Of a stretch of 64,000 bases of DNA, positions 46,636 through 59,200 are shown piece by piece. The translations under genes and the position numbers were made by a program. Numbering within the stretch: position 1 is the first letter of the stretch; each line of letters begins with the position of its first letter. Under the pieces are notes generated by a model. That model made no database searches and was not told the origin of the DNA. It was given only the letters and a program-made list of their open reading frames with translations. The stretch covers positions 7,972,174 to 8,036,173 of the forward strand of contig JAVTVX010000002.1 of the NCBI GenBank assembly GCA_033439265.1, read 5' to 3'. The DNA comes from Dillenia suffruticosa (taxonomy: Eukaryota; Streptophyta; Magnoliopsida; Dilleniales; Dilleniaceae).

Positions 46636-47590
46636 TCCATTTCAAAACTCTAATTTCAAATTTAAAACCCTAATTTCAAATTTAAGACCCTAATTTCAAA
46701 ACCCTAATTTCTATTTTAAAAACCCTAATTTTAATTTTAAATGCCTAATTTCAATTTTAAAAATGCTAATTTCAATTTTAAAACTATAATTTCAATTTTA
46801 AAATCCTAATTTCAATTTCAAAATCCTATTATCAGTTTTAATACCCTAATTTTAATTTTAAAACCTTAATTTTAATTTTAAAACCCTAATTTCAAAAGCC
46901 TAATTTCAATTTTAAAAACTCTAATTTCAAATCTCTAATTTCAATTTTAAAACTGTAATTTCAATTTTAAAGCGCTAATTTTAAATTTAAAACCCTAATT
47001 TCAATTTTAAAACCCTAATTTTACTTTGAAAACCCTAATTTCAATTTTAAAAACTCAATTTCAATTTTAAAACTTTAATTTCAATTTGAAAAACCATAAT
47101 TTCAATTTTAAAACCATATTTTCAAAACCCTAATTTCAATTTCAAAATGCTAATTTCAATTTAAAAAACCCTAATTTCAATTTTAAAACCTTAATTTTAA
47201 AATCCTAATTTTAAAACTCTAATTTCAAAACCTAATTTCAATTTTAAAACTCTAATTTCAAACTCCTAATTTCAATTTTAAAAATCCTACTTTCAATTTT
47301 AAAACTCTAATTTCAAATTTAAAACCCTAATTTCACTTTTAATACCTTAATTTCAATTTTAAAATCCTAATTTCAAAAACATAATTTCAATTTTAAAAAC
47401 CATAATTTCATTTTTAAAATCCTAAATTCAAATTTAAAATCCTAATTTCAATTTCGAAACCCTAATTTCACTTTTGAAACCTTGTTTTTCAATTTAAAAC
47501 CTTAATTTCAATTTTAAAACTTTAATTTCAAAACTCTAATTTTAATTTTTAAAACTAATTTCAAAATACAAACCCTAATTTGAGAACCAT
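46636..47590. repeat. Minisatellite of ~20-bp units with CCCTAA core
   Basis: About 45 degenerate head-to-tail units close to AACCCTAATTTCAATTTTA, running for nearly 1 kb. Many units contain AAACCCTAA, which matches the plant telomere word but here is always followed by TTTCAATTTT, so this is not a simple interstitial telomere. No frame crosses it. It lies inside the Mutator-like element. Confidence 0.9.
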
Positions 47591-48125
47591 AATCTCAAGA
47601 GACATGTATGCATATCATATAAATTAAAATCAAACCCTAAAAATATAAACAATTCAGATAAGGAAATGCAGAAATCTCCAAATCCTAATTTCACTTGCTT
47701 GGGCATCTTATACTCTGGTAACAAAACCAACAAATGAGCCATAAGAACAATGATTTATCTTGAACAGATGATCTTCACACTATCGGAAAAGGATAAAGCT
47801 TGCCCTTCATCGCTTGCAGTCCGAGAGTTACAGAAGAATGCCGTAGCTTGCAGAGAAGGAGAGGGAGGAGAGAAATGAATTTCATATTTTGGGAGTAGAC
47901 ATTTAGTCCGATGGTTTCGTACTCCGAGAGTGCGAAATCGGTTTTGCGCTCTCTAATTACGAGAGTAGTTTCGCACTCTGAGAGTTATAAACTATTTTAA
48001 AAAAAAAATTACGTTATAAAGTCTGATTTTATATTTAGAGTATGAAATTAATATTTTAAGAATAAAAAAATATGATATTTAAATAATTTTTTTTTAAATT
48101 TACAATAATCAGATAAATAACCTAT

Positions 48126-48233
48126 TAACTAAATTTGGTTTTCATTCCACGTACCCCTAATTCTCGACATATCCCACTTCGTTCGCTTCTTTCTTCCCCC
48201 AAAACGATCTGCCAGAAAAACCCAGAGAGAAAA

Positions 48234-48267
<34 letters not shown>
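48126..48267 (+). promoter_or_regulatory. 5' untranslated/promoter-proximal region of BTB gene
   Basis: The 142 bp between the Mutator-like element and the BTB gene's ATG. It contains CT-rich stretches (CGTTCGCTTCTTTCTTCCCCC) and ends in a GA microsatellite (about 48229-48267) that touches the start codon. GA repeats near plant start sites are known binding places for BPC/GAGA-type factors. There is no TATA box at a usual spacing within these bases, so the core promoter either is TATA-less or lies in the transposon. Confidence 0.5.
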
Positions 48268-48271
<4 letters not shown>

Positions 48272-49074
48272 GGTCGGGGATAGAAGGGGGAGAGAAAAAT
48301 CGGGGCATCAGCATCAGCACTCACATGCTTACTCTTCGTCAACGTCTCTCCCATGCTCTCAACCTTGCTTCCAGGTTTCTTCTTCTCCCTCGCCTGGACA
48401 TTCCGAGATTTGCTTTCGAATTGCCAGAGTTATGCAATTTTAATTTTTTTAATTGCATTATTAATTTTATCCTTCCTTGTCAAGCTATTTTGCTTGGAAC
48501 TAGGCTTTTACTTTTAATTGCTAGATATTGATCATATTTCCAAGAAGAATGTCTGTCTGTGTATACTGGTTTTGAAAGCTCACTTTAAATGAGCTTAAAA
48601 AGTGGGGACGAATGGAAATTTTATTTTGGGAGTTATGAAGATGAGAAAATTGGAAGGAATTTCTTCGGAGGTCAGTGGTGTACAGTTGAAGATTTGGAGT
48701 ATGGAGATAAGACAACGGTGTTTAGCATTTCCATTGATGGCCTCTTCTCATACGGGGACTAATTTTGTCGACAATTAGAGGAGGGTTAATTATATTTGGT
48801 TGAGAAAGCTGTGTTGAAGGAAAAAGATCACGCACTGTGGGACATCTTTGTAGGAAAAGCTTACATTTGGGACATGGGAAAGAGTAAGATTTCAATGACC
48901 AAGGAGTTTGAGGAGTTATAATGGGTGGGGGCAATATTCGGATAATCTTGGCATTTCTATCAATATTGTTTGGTTCTAGTTGAGGTTGATAGTTGAGGAG
49001 TTCATAACGAGTTTTTTTTTTTTTTTGACCGTGACATCCATTTGGGACCCATGTTGCGCTTACGGACTGTGACA

Positions 49075-49120
<46 letters not shown>

Positions 49121-50216
49121 GCATACCTCTTCTCTGCAACTATCCATACTTCACTCTGACACCTGTCATCTCTTTCTCTCTCTCCCACCTAAATGCACCA
49201 AGAAGACCCGGACATGGAATGGGAAATTGTAGAATACTTGGATGATGAATCAAGCAAAGAAGGCAAAATGAGTTGGGTTTTGAGCAAAGGCCTGAATTTG
49301 GGTAAGAAACTTGTGGTCACTCGTATTGTTGTTTCATCAGCCCCAGTACTTGTTCCTTCACTTGCTGTCTTTTCTTCAGTTGGGATTGCTTTTTCTGTGC
49401 CTTTTAGGTTTGTTTTTGCTACTTATGCTTGCACTGACAAGACCATGAGTAAGTTGCTATCTAGGCCTAGCACTACACCTTCACTTCCTGTGTTGGAATG
49501 TGGAACTGTTGTTTGTAGTGATAAAGATGTTGGTGTTTATGACAAGGAAGAAGAAGAACAAATGGAAAATCTTGTGGAAATTGGACTTGGAGGAGAACTA
49601 ACACATGACCCTTTGCATTTGATGTCGCGGTCTGTGAGCGCGACATGGGTCTGTGAGTGTGACATGGGTGTCCTGGTCTCGGATCATGTTGCAGTCTTGG
49701 ACCGCGACATCAAATTTTTTTTAAGAAAAAAACCCGTTATGAACGGTAAATGTCACTGTCTGAAGCCGCGACATCACTACTTTTGGAAAGAAAAAAAATA
49801 ATAACGCTATTTAAATAATTTATATTAAAAAATACATCACTTTGGTAAAAATCCTGATAGTATGATGTACATTTCAGTATTTGCTGAGCACGAATTTAAA
49901 TATTGATCATCTTGTCCTATATCACGACTGATAGGATTTATTATTGATTGATATATACACTAATCCTATGTAGGAGTAGAATATTGGATGAATTGGCTGA
50001 CTCAGCCAGATATATCATGCACATGTAATTGAAGAAAACCATTTTTGGTCTGTCATGGCCAATACCAGTGATGAATAATTTGAAGGCCATGACAGTGCTT
50101 GGTACCCCAGTGATGAATGCTTATCAGAGATGCAAAATTGAAAAATCATTTGAACCCTACTGGAGAATGAACATCATTACCTTTGTCCATTAGGATGCAA
50201 ACTGGACAGAAATATC

Positions 50217-50247
<31 letters not shown>

Positions 50248-53200
50248 TCTAGCTGTCCCTTTTGAACCCATCTTAATTTAGGCCATTGAGAAGTCCTCTG
50301 AATGACAACATTGACAAGCGCCAGAAGAAAAAGGATATAGCACCCAAGAACAGAAGACCAACAATTAAGAAGGTCACAATCCTAGCCTTCCCCATTTCAG
50401 CAGTGGTCGACAACAGAAACTTTCTCTAGGAAGGTGACCTGTGGTTATGTCATCTTGTTCTGCTCCATAAGCATCCAAAATCTCACTCTCAAAAATTTTC
50501 TAGAACAACCGAGGGGAGATATTTAGTCTTTAGAGTGCAGATATGCTTCTGAACTGTGTTTTCTTTTCCTTATTCTTTTTGGGCCCCAGGGGTGGGGGGC
50601 TTGGGGTGGGAATCTGGAGGGAGAGGAACTTTAGTCTTGTCTTTTTTGTTTGAGGTTTTGAATATTTAACAGAATATTTGATGGTTTCTGTGTCTTGTAG
50701 TAGCACTTTTGACTTTGTAGATTTGGTAAATTTATTTTTCGGCCCCTGGTTTTACTTATTAGGTGCCTTGTTATGTAGATGCATGGCATCTCTTTGTTGC
50801 TTTAATACATCTCCTTTTTTCCCTGATTTAAAGGGGGCAGGGTCATAATATATGTAAAACCTGTGAAAAAAATGCATAAGCTCATCTTTTTTATTTTAGA
50901 CTAGCGATTGTGAAAGGAAGCAAAAATAAAATTGAAATTCTTATTTGAAAATTCTTTAATTCAAAAGTGAAAAGAAAAATTTAAGTGATAAAGAAGTAGT
51001 AAAGTCAATTTTATGAAGTCTAAGTATCTAAACTCATACTTGGTGAAATATTATTATGGAGCAATGATTATTAAATATATTCAATCCATTGATGAAAAAA
51101 TCACGAAGTAGTTGTCTTTACATGTAAAAACATGTTTATGTGATGAAGAATTTACATGGGGGCCAATGAGGTTCCTTAATAGATTGAAGAATGTGGATGC
51201 AAAATTTGCTTTAGTGGTGTTGATGGGGGATAAGGGTGAGGTTTGTTGAATTAATTTGAGTGCCCAACTTGATTTGTATCGTCTCGCATCAAACTAGAAA
51301 AATCAACTATTATTATGATATAAATTTGGCAATGAGGATGCATGTCACCTCTTCTCTCCCTCAAATTTTTGATGTACCTAATTGAATATCATAATAATAG
51401 TTGATCTTTTTGATTTTGATAGGAGAGGATCTGAATTAAGTTTGGCTACTTAGACTAATAAATCTCTCCCTTATCCCCCATCAACACTGCTAAAGCAAAA
51501 TTTTTTGCATCCACATCCTTTATCCTGTCAATGAACCTCATTATCCCCCTTGTAAAATTTTCATCATGCAAACATGCTTTTGTATGCAAACACGTCTACT
51601 TTGTTACTTTTTTTCATCGAAAGATTGAATACATTAAATTATCATTTTTCCTTAATATTTGGGTTAAGATATTTAGACTTTAGAAAATTGATTTTACTAC
51701 TTATTTATTGCCTTAATTTTTTTTAATTTTTTTTCTTTTCACTTTTAAATTTAATATTTTTCTCAAAGATCACTTTCCATCTTGCCACCACTGAACTTAA
51801 TTTAGGTAATGATTTTGTGGAATGGTAGATAAATACGCTGACATCCACATGCTGAAATCTATAAAGCACAGTTTCATTTAGAATTCCATGCCCTGGATGC
51901 TGTGTTTGCTTCTATGATGCTTTCGGTTGTGTTCTGTGCAAAGTTAATCGCTATACAAACATATTTCTGTGTACTAACTCAGCTTATGCATGGTTGCTGT
52001 GATTGCAGAGAGAGAAAATGGCAATGCACAGATATAGAGATACAGAAACTTGTGGTTCGTTCAATATCTGCATTTGCTGATTCTTTGTCTAAAGAGATGT
52101 TTCAGCATCCCCTTGTAAAGGTACTTCATAAAATAATATTCTTTTATTTCGACCTTTGGAATAAAAATCATGAATAGGTTTTTGCAATTTATATCTGTGG
52201 GACCCTGGAACTAGAAAGCATTATGCTGCTTGCTGTATTTATATTCCTGCGTTTTTTGCTTCGTGATGAACTATTGAAAACATGCGCTGCCCTAGTTCTG
52301 GGACTTAGCAATCGAATTCTGAAGTTTTTAAACTCTACTCATTGTTCATTTAGCAAAAGCTACGTGCAACCCAACCTTTAGATAGGTATATACTAGCGTA
52401 GTATATGCCTACAAAGATTGCTTGAGAAAGAGGTTTTGTTCATTGAGAAGAGGTTTTGTTCCTATCATGACTATGTGTAGGGGTCAAAATTTTCTCCAGT
52501 TTCTGTAGAAAGGGTGTCTTAATGCCTTGCTGGATTTCTAAGTACCTTGCTGCCATTTAGAATCTTTGATAGGCATGTATCCTAGGTTGAGACTTTAATC
52601 ATGATGATTCTGGTTACAATGTGCCGATAGTCATTCACAACAAGTTTGTCTATTTGTAATGTTATCTATGTGTGTATGCTGAAGCAAACAAACAAATATA
52701 ATAAAAAATGCAACATTTGGAGTAACGAGAGTTGGCCTGTTGGTATGTAGTAAGACAGAAAGAGTTGGTTCGGTTTAAAAACTTTACTTTTCTTATGAAA
52801 ATTTGGTAAAGTTTCTCTTGTTTAGTGATCAATTAGCCACCTTCAGCATGAAAACCTAATAGAGCAAGACACTTTTATCAACATCAGCACATGCTAGCAT
52901 CGGTGGTCGTTGTGGCCCAAACTAATCACAACATAACATAAGAACTTTTAAACACCCTATAAGGCTTCTCTTGGCTAACAACTTTATATTTAGTCTCGCT
53001 GTATGGTCCATATGATACAAAAGAACAAATAGATATAGCACATATCTCAAACTATAGAATGCAATACATAACCATCATCATATTCAAAGTACAATATAAA
53101 AGGGGTTGAAACCCCCCCCCCCAAAAAAAAAAGAGGGATGTCAGTGCCTTGGCTCAGAGTCCTCTGTCTTGTGTATGATATATCTTAAACAGGTCAAAAA

Positions 53201-56200
53201 ACGTCCAGACTTTCAGACCAACATTAAGTGATTATAACATAATATAAATATCCAAGGATATCGGCCTGTTCAAACCACAATATATATCTCAAGACTCGGC
53301 ATGACCCAAATACATCTAAATCTCATTACAAATCTCGTGCCAACACTACATATAATCACATAATAACAAAGGTAAATACATCCAACCAATATCACCAAAC
53401 AACTCCAGGAAATTAATACCAGGGATCAAGGTCAAGCCCACTACTGTGTGTACCATGCTTTTCTAGCAAGCCAAAAAGATAAGGAAATGGTCAGCTACAC
53501 TACCTAGCAGAGTAAACACCACCTTCAATGCACGCACATGACGCACATGCAAGGAGGTGGGTACATAGTATATAGCTCACAGAAGTACATATACACATAC
53601 ATGTGTTGCACCTATAATGTGTGGAGAGGATATCCATGATGCATGAAACAAAATAATCTTGATGGTAAGCACACAAACATCCATACAACATAGATCTCAT
53701 CAACCCATTACAACAGGAATGCATGAGCCACAATGCCATGAACAAAGTACATAGCCATAATATAATGCATGAACATGGTAACCCTCACAGTCTCTCTCTC
53801 TCAATTACAATTTGTGATATAAACTAGTCCACTTTCTGGTTTCAGCATGAATCTTACTTACAAGCACACCAAGTATCAGAAAATTATAAGGAACCAATGC
53901 GGGCACATTGTTTACTGGAATACCTCTCCAAACCTTTTAGTTTTTCAATCTCAAAGTACATAGGAAATCACTAGGAAGGCCTGCACTTAGTTCTCACGTT
54001 TTTGTCAAAGAAAACTTCTACCAACCAAGGTTGCCTACAAGGCTACATAAATATCTTTGCACTTGACATCCCTAACTGCATTAGGACAAGTCATCATTGG
54101 CAGTTACACAACATAGAACATAAGGACAGTATAACTAATCCGTTGTGTCTGAATTATTACATCAAACTCTGATCCAGTAATTCCTCACATAACTGTCCCT
54201 TATTTGAATAAAGATGGTAAAAGCTGCCTGGGACACCTGTCTTCAAAAAGATAGCCAACCATGTTCCTCACTTGTTTGTTGCCTGTGTCTTTGTTAAGGG
54301 ACGGCCTGCATCAAATTAGAGTTCACACCATGTCCTTCCCAGGGAAGGGGAGAGAAGGAATGAGTAAGCCTCAATTTCTTTTGTATATATGTGTGTATAT
54401 TTTTAGGGTTTGAATAATCAGTCGGGCATTATTTAATGGGGATGAAGGGTTGTGATTAAAACTTGGGATTTGAGGGTAGAGTTAAAATCTAGGGGTCCAA
54501 AGTGGGAAATCCAAGTGGCAAAAATGATGGTTGGGGTGGTGACCACTACTTATTATTTTAATTAAACTGGCTATAATTTAAATAAAACCTAGTGGCATTT
54601 AATTTATGTAATCAAGTCCTTTTTAAAAATTAAATTACTAGTCTAGCATTTATGCTAACTCTGTCACACTTTCAACTTTTAGGGCATGGTCATTACAGGG
54701 TTTGCTTTGCCTCGTGTTTTAGTTTTGTAGGTGTGGTTTTCGGATTATTATGCTTGCACAGTAGGTTTAATGGTGCGCATTCAAAGGATATTGGTTTAGG
54801 TTCTTACCTCAGTGGGATTAAGAAACTGTGCCAGAGTTTGTAACATAGATTGGAAATGCAAATGTCAAGAATGAACCATAGTGATGCGAATGATGGAGAA
54901 AATATAGACTTTGTTCATTTTTCCTCAGTTGAGTGTGGAAGACTTAAGAGGGTTGAGCTGAATTGTCCAGAGACTTCTTTAAAATGACAATAATATGTTA
55001 AAACTGATAAAAGTAGTTCGCAATTTGTTCAGGTAACCTTTTTTGAGCTCTCCATGTTATCAGATTTTTGGTTGATCCTTTGTTGCAACCGTGAGTAATT
55101 GATGGTCTTTAGAAAAGATGGCATTTTCATCATAGCTCGTTGATGTAAATCAGGGTAATTGTTCTTGGCGATTATCATCCAGTACTGTTAAATTCTTTTG
55201 CATACGGTTTCTGTCCACTACTAATTTCTGTTCATATTTATCTTTGTTTTATATACAGGACTCATTAGGAGATATTTTATGGGCATTGGGAGGGATCCTC
55301 AGGTTAAAAAATGAAGCAGTATTAAGTATGGCTGCAAAAGTAACGGCGAAATTGGTCAGCATATTACCAAGCACAATGCTGCGATCTCATGTATTAGATC
55401 TTGTTTATCCTTTGTCTTCTTTGTTGTCTTTTGATCAGTTGGAAGTTGCTGTTTCTTGTGCCATTGCTTTGAATTTGATTATGAAGAATCTAGCTGTAAG
55501 GCAGTCAAATGAAGTTTGGCCATTTTTGGAAGAGACAGATGCAGTAGTTCATGTTGTCAGGAAGATTAAAGAGTTTTCTGGTGGCACTAAATCAGTTGAA
55601 TATATTAAAGAGATGGTCTCTCTTTTGAGCACAATATTGTGGTGGTGGCCACCCTCTCGATATCCTGTGTGGAGTGATGCCAAATTAATGAGTATTTTGG
55701 AGGCTTTGCTTGCAATGCCTGATGTCACTGTTCGACTTGCAGTTTTGCTTCTGTATTCCGCTATAGGTATTGACTTTAGATGGTAAACTACTTTATTTAT
55801 CATCCTGGAATTAATCAGTCTGTATTTAATTTTGAGGATTAATTGAGTCTATTATCAGCATTATGTGGCATTGGAGCTAGGAAGATTTTAGAAAATGGAA
55901 ACAGTGTACAACTGATGATCGACTGCATGGGTAGCTTGCAGCCTTATTCTGTCCGGATCGAGGCATTTAAACTTGCTCAACATCTCATGGTAATGATGCT
56001 AGCCTAACTTTCTCATAAGATTGTGATTTAACTAATTCCTTCTATGTATCAGCATTTCCTATTTGGTTGACTTAACAGATTTCTGAACAAGGATGTTTAG
56101 AAATGATGAGATTGTGTTGTGAGCCTTTTGTCACAGCCATAATTAGCGGAATGAGTGGATGCGGCTTGCAGTCTGAAAAGATTGCTAATGACCAGATGTC

Positions 56201-59200
56201 TCTGCTGATGGAGGCATGCCGTTTGGCACAGATTACTCGTTGGCCTGGGGAACATCATAAGTTCTTCTGGAAACTAAGGATTGAAATGGTCCTTTTTAGT
56301 CTTCTTGTAAAGAATTCTTGCACCGCCCAACAAAGAAATCACTTGTCACTAACAGAACAATTAGTGATAGCACGTGAGGGCCTCCAAACTAACTTTCTTC
56401 TAGCTCTGAGGCCATTCATCTGGGATATCCTTGGCTGGGTGGCAACCCATTGCAGTGAAGATTTCGACCCAACCAGTTACGGAAATGCTGTCTGCATTAA
56501 ACTTCTTCTTACATGTGCATGGTAATGATCTGATCCATCATCAGCTTTTCCTTTTCTTGCAGGTTTTTTGTTTTTATAATACTTCTATTCGAATTTTAGT
56601 TCTAATTTTGGCGGAGAACTTTATGTTTTTAGTTTCTTCCTTTTTCTAGATAAAGATTCTCCTCTTATATGTTTCTTCCTTTGTCAATTATTGCTTACTT
56701 TTTCTTGGTGTGCCTCCTGCTAATAAGGATTCTCCTCTTATATGTTTTTCCCTGTTTTTGGTTAGCTTGGTCTTTGCCGATTCAATTCTTAAAGGACGCC
56801 AAATTCATCAGAATGGTGTCAATTCACTGAGAAGTGAGTCGGCATCCAGGGCAGTTCTCTTGATGATAAACTCTCGCTGCACTTACATTGCATCTGAGTC
56901 AAAAACTATATTGTATGAAGTTTTGAGGCCAAAAGGCATGAAGTACGTGCAGTGTATTCTGGATTCTTTGAAATCTATGATTTTTGAAGACACGCTTAGA
57001 ATGCATGATAACCTCCAAGCTGTCATCGATTTGATAGGTTTGATTTGTTGCTCCAGCTTGTCTGGTTATGGTAACTTCATCACAGAAGGCAGAGGGATAA
57101 AGATGTTGCTAACTTTGATAAGATGGTGCTTAAATAATCATCTGGAGTTCAAAAGACAGACTATTGCTCCACATTTGCATTATTCTTCTGGAACTAAGAC
57201 CTGTTGCTGTGTAATTTCTGAAGATTGGGAAGGCTCAAACCTTCTTCTATTTTTGGGTCTCTGGGGCCTAGTGGAACTATTACGTCAGTCTCCTGGAAAT
57301 GGTTACTCAGAACTTTTAGAAGGTCAATTGGTATGTAGTAAAGCTCAACTGATGGGGGAACTAGAGCAGATTTGTTGTAGCAGTTGTCCTCCTGGTCCAA
57401 AAATGTTTTCTGCCTGCATTCTCAGTTATTTTGGGGTGCATGGTTTTCCAAGTAAGCTTGGTAAACGGATTGGAAAAGCACTCTGTAGTGAAGAATTTTC
57501 TGATATACAGTTCATTTTAAGGAATGGGGAGTCGTTGAACACCCATGGTGTTATTCTTCCAGTTCGATGTCAGTCATTGCTACCTAATACAGAGTTCCCG
57601 ATTGATCAGGAAATAAGGGATGGATCTGCTAGAAAAGATACTCAAATGTGCAAAAAATTCAGTAAAGAAGTTCGATTATCAACTCATGTTGATCCTGCAG
57701 CATTGCTGAAATTGTTGGAGTATGTTTATCTTGGATACTCAAAAGTAGCTGAGAAGGATCTTCTGAAACAGCTGAGAACTCTTGCCAGACATTGCAACTT
57801 GCAGCCTCTATTACAGTTGCTTTGTGGAAGAAGTCCAAAGTGGGGAGCTCCATTCCCCAGTTATGATCTTTCCGCTGCTCTGGGTCCAGCAGGACATCAA
57901 TTTTCGTGAGACCCTTCTCCTGGATTATTTAGTGAATCATATCTTCTTATTTAGGAGTCGTTATCGTCTAGTATCTAGTTCTAAGATCTCTACTATTTTT
58001 TTTTTTGGGTCCTTAAATTATTTTAAAAATGACCAGGACCGGAGACATTACCTGTGAGGTTTAGGGAGTCTCACCTCTTGTTGGCCTCTTAACCAGTCCT
58101 GTTCTGACCTATTGATCGTTCGTGAAATTGAACAAGATTGACTTGGGAACCAGCCATTTTTGCCAGAACCAGTCATCGTGTGAACATGACCAGGTCAATC
58201 TGGTTCATAACCAAAATAAAAAACTAACCTTAGAAAAAGTTTGCTTGTACCATTACAAATACAAGTAGCATTGAACCTGCATCGAACCTGGTGGCTCGAC
58301 TGGGTTTTGACCCACGAACTGGTGGACCACCACATTTGGCAGTTTACTGTTTGCTTTGTTTCTAATATAACATTGCAATTTTGAATGACTCAACCATTTG
58401 AGCAAATTTCAGTGTCACTAAAATATGTTGACTTATACCGATGGTCTAGGTCTGTCCGCTTTGGAAGAGATAATGAAGAAAATAAAGTAAAAGGTTTATA
58501 TGCGAAATGAGAAATGTAAAATTGTCAGTATAAGGGGGGTGGGGGAAGACTTTTTGTTTGTTATTACCATTTTCACTCAATTCTTCGAATTACAGGGATG
58601 TCATTTTGGAAGCTAAAGAAATTGAAGCAATGCTATGGACATGCAGTATTTGCTCACTACCATCTCCCCATATTCATGTACACAAAGTTATATTGTGTTC
58701 AAGTTGCGATTATCTGCATGCCTTGTTTCAATCAGGAATGCAGGAGAGGTAGTTTCCTACTTAATTGAATATTATATAATCTGTTGAAGATAATACTGTG
58801 TCACAGATGATGTTGCATATTTTATATCTCTGTTTGTTTTCTGTTGTGTAACTTGCATCTTTTGCTGATTTGTTTTACATATTGGGTGGTAAGTCATGTT
58901 CGGAATAGGATTTGGAAATGTATACCTCCTTCCAGTCCTCTAACTAAATATACTGCCATCTTTTAAATCTGTAACATCCTCTTTTTCCTAGCTATCACAA
59001 CCTTCTGACCGTGAGAGAACATTCTTTTTGGAAGATGCACTTGCAGGACATTATCCGCTCTTTCACTTAATTAATTGCTCTTCAAAGGGGCAAATTGGAG
59101 TGATATGTTCTGATTCATACATCCTTTTCAACTTGGTTTTTATGCATATGACTGACTTTGATTTGAGCAGTGTAAATCTCATCTTTCCCTTTTTCTTTGG

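Larger units (their letters stand above)
43969..48125. mobile_element. Mutator-like (MULE-type) element without transposase
   Basis: A 4.2-kb element with long inverted ends: about 43969-44134 and 47967-48125 match each other in opposite orientation at roughly 75-80% by eye. Both contain GGTTATTTA, TTATTTAAATAT, TTATAACG and CTCTCAGAGTGCGAAA. The flanks TGAACTAAA (43960-43968) and TTAACTAAA (48125-48133) agree at 8 of 9 bases, as expected for a Mutator 9-bp duplication. The inside has an 87-bp tandem repeat (44186-44440), a triplicated ~350-bp exon-bearing unit (45074-46086), a SINE and a ~1-kb minisatellite. No transposase is recognised. Its right end lies about 140 bp before the start codon of the BTB gene. 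Confidence 0.7.

Noticed and set aside
46636-47590. Regularly spaced repeats that might suggest a CRISPR-like array or an interstitial telomere
   Set aside because: Units are contiguous without unique spacers, the setting is a plant nuclear genome, and the CCCTAA word is not in the pure telomere order.
48722-49147. Minus-strand frame of 141 codons beginning with an RERERE run
   Set aside because: It reads the (TC)n microsatellite and the left inverted repeat backwards, with no protein-like remainder.
53500-53745. Cysteine-rich minus-strand frame of 81 codons in intron 2
   Set aside because: No relatives recognised and it lies in the probable solo LTR; cysteine content follows from a CA/TG-rich stretch.
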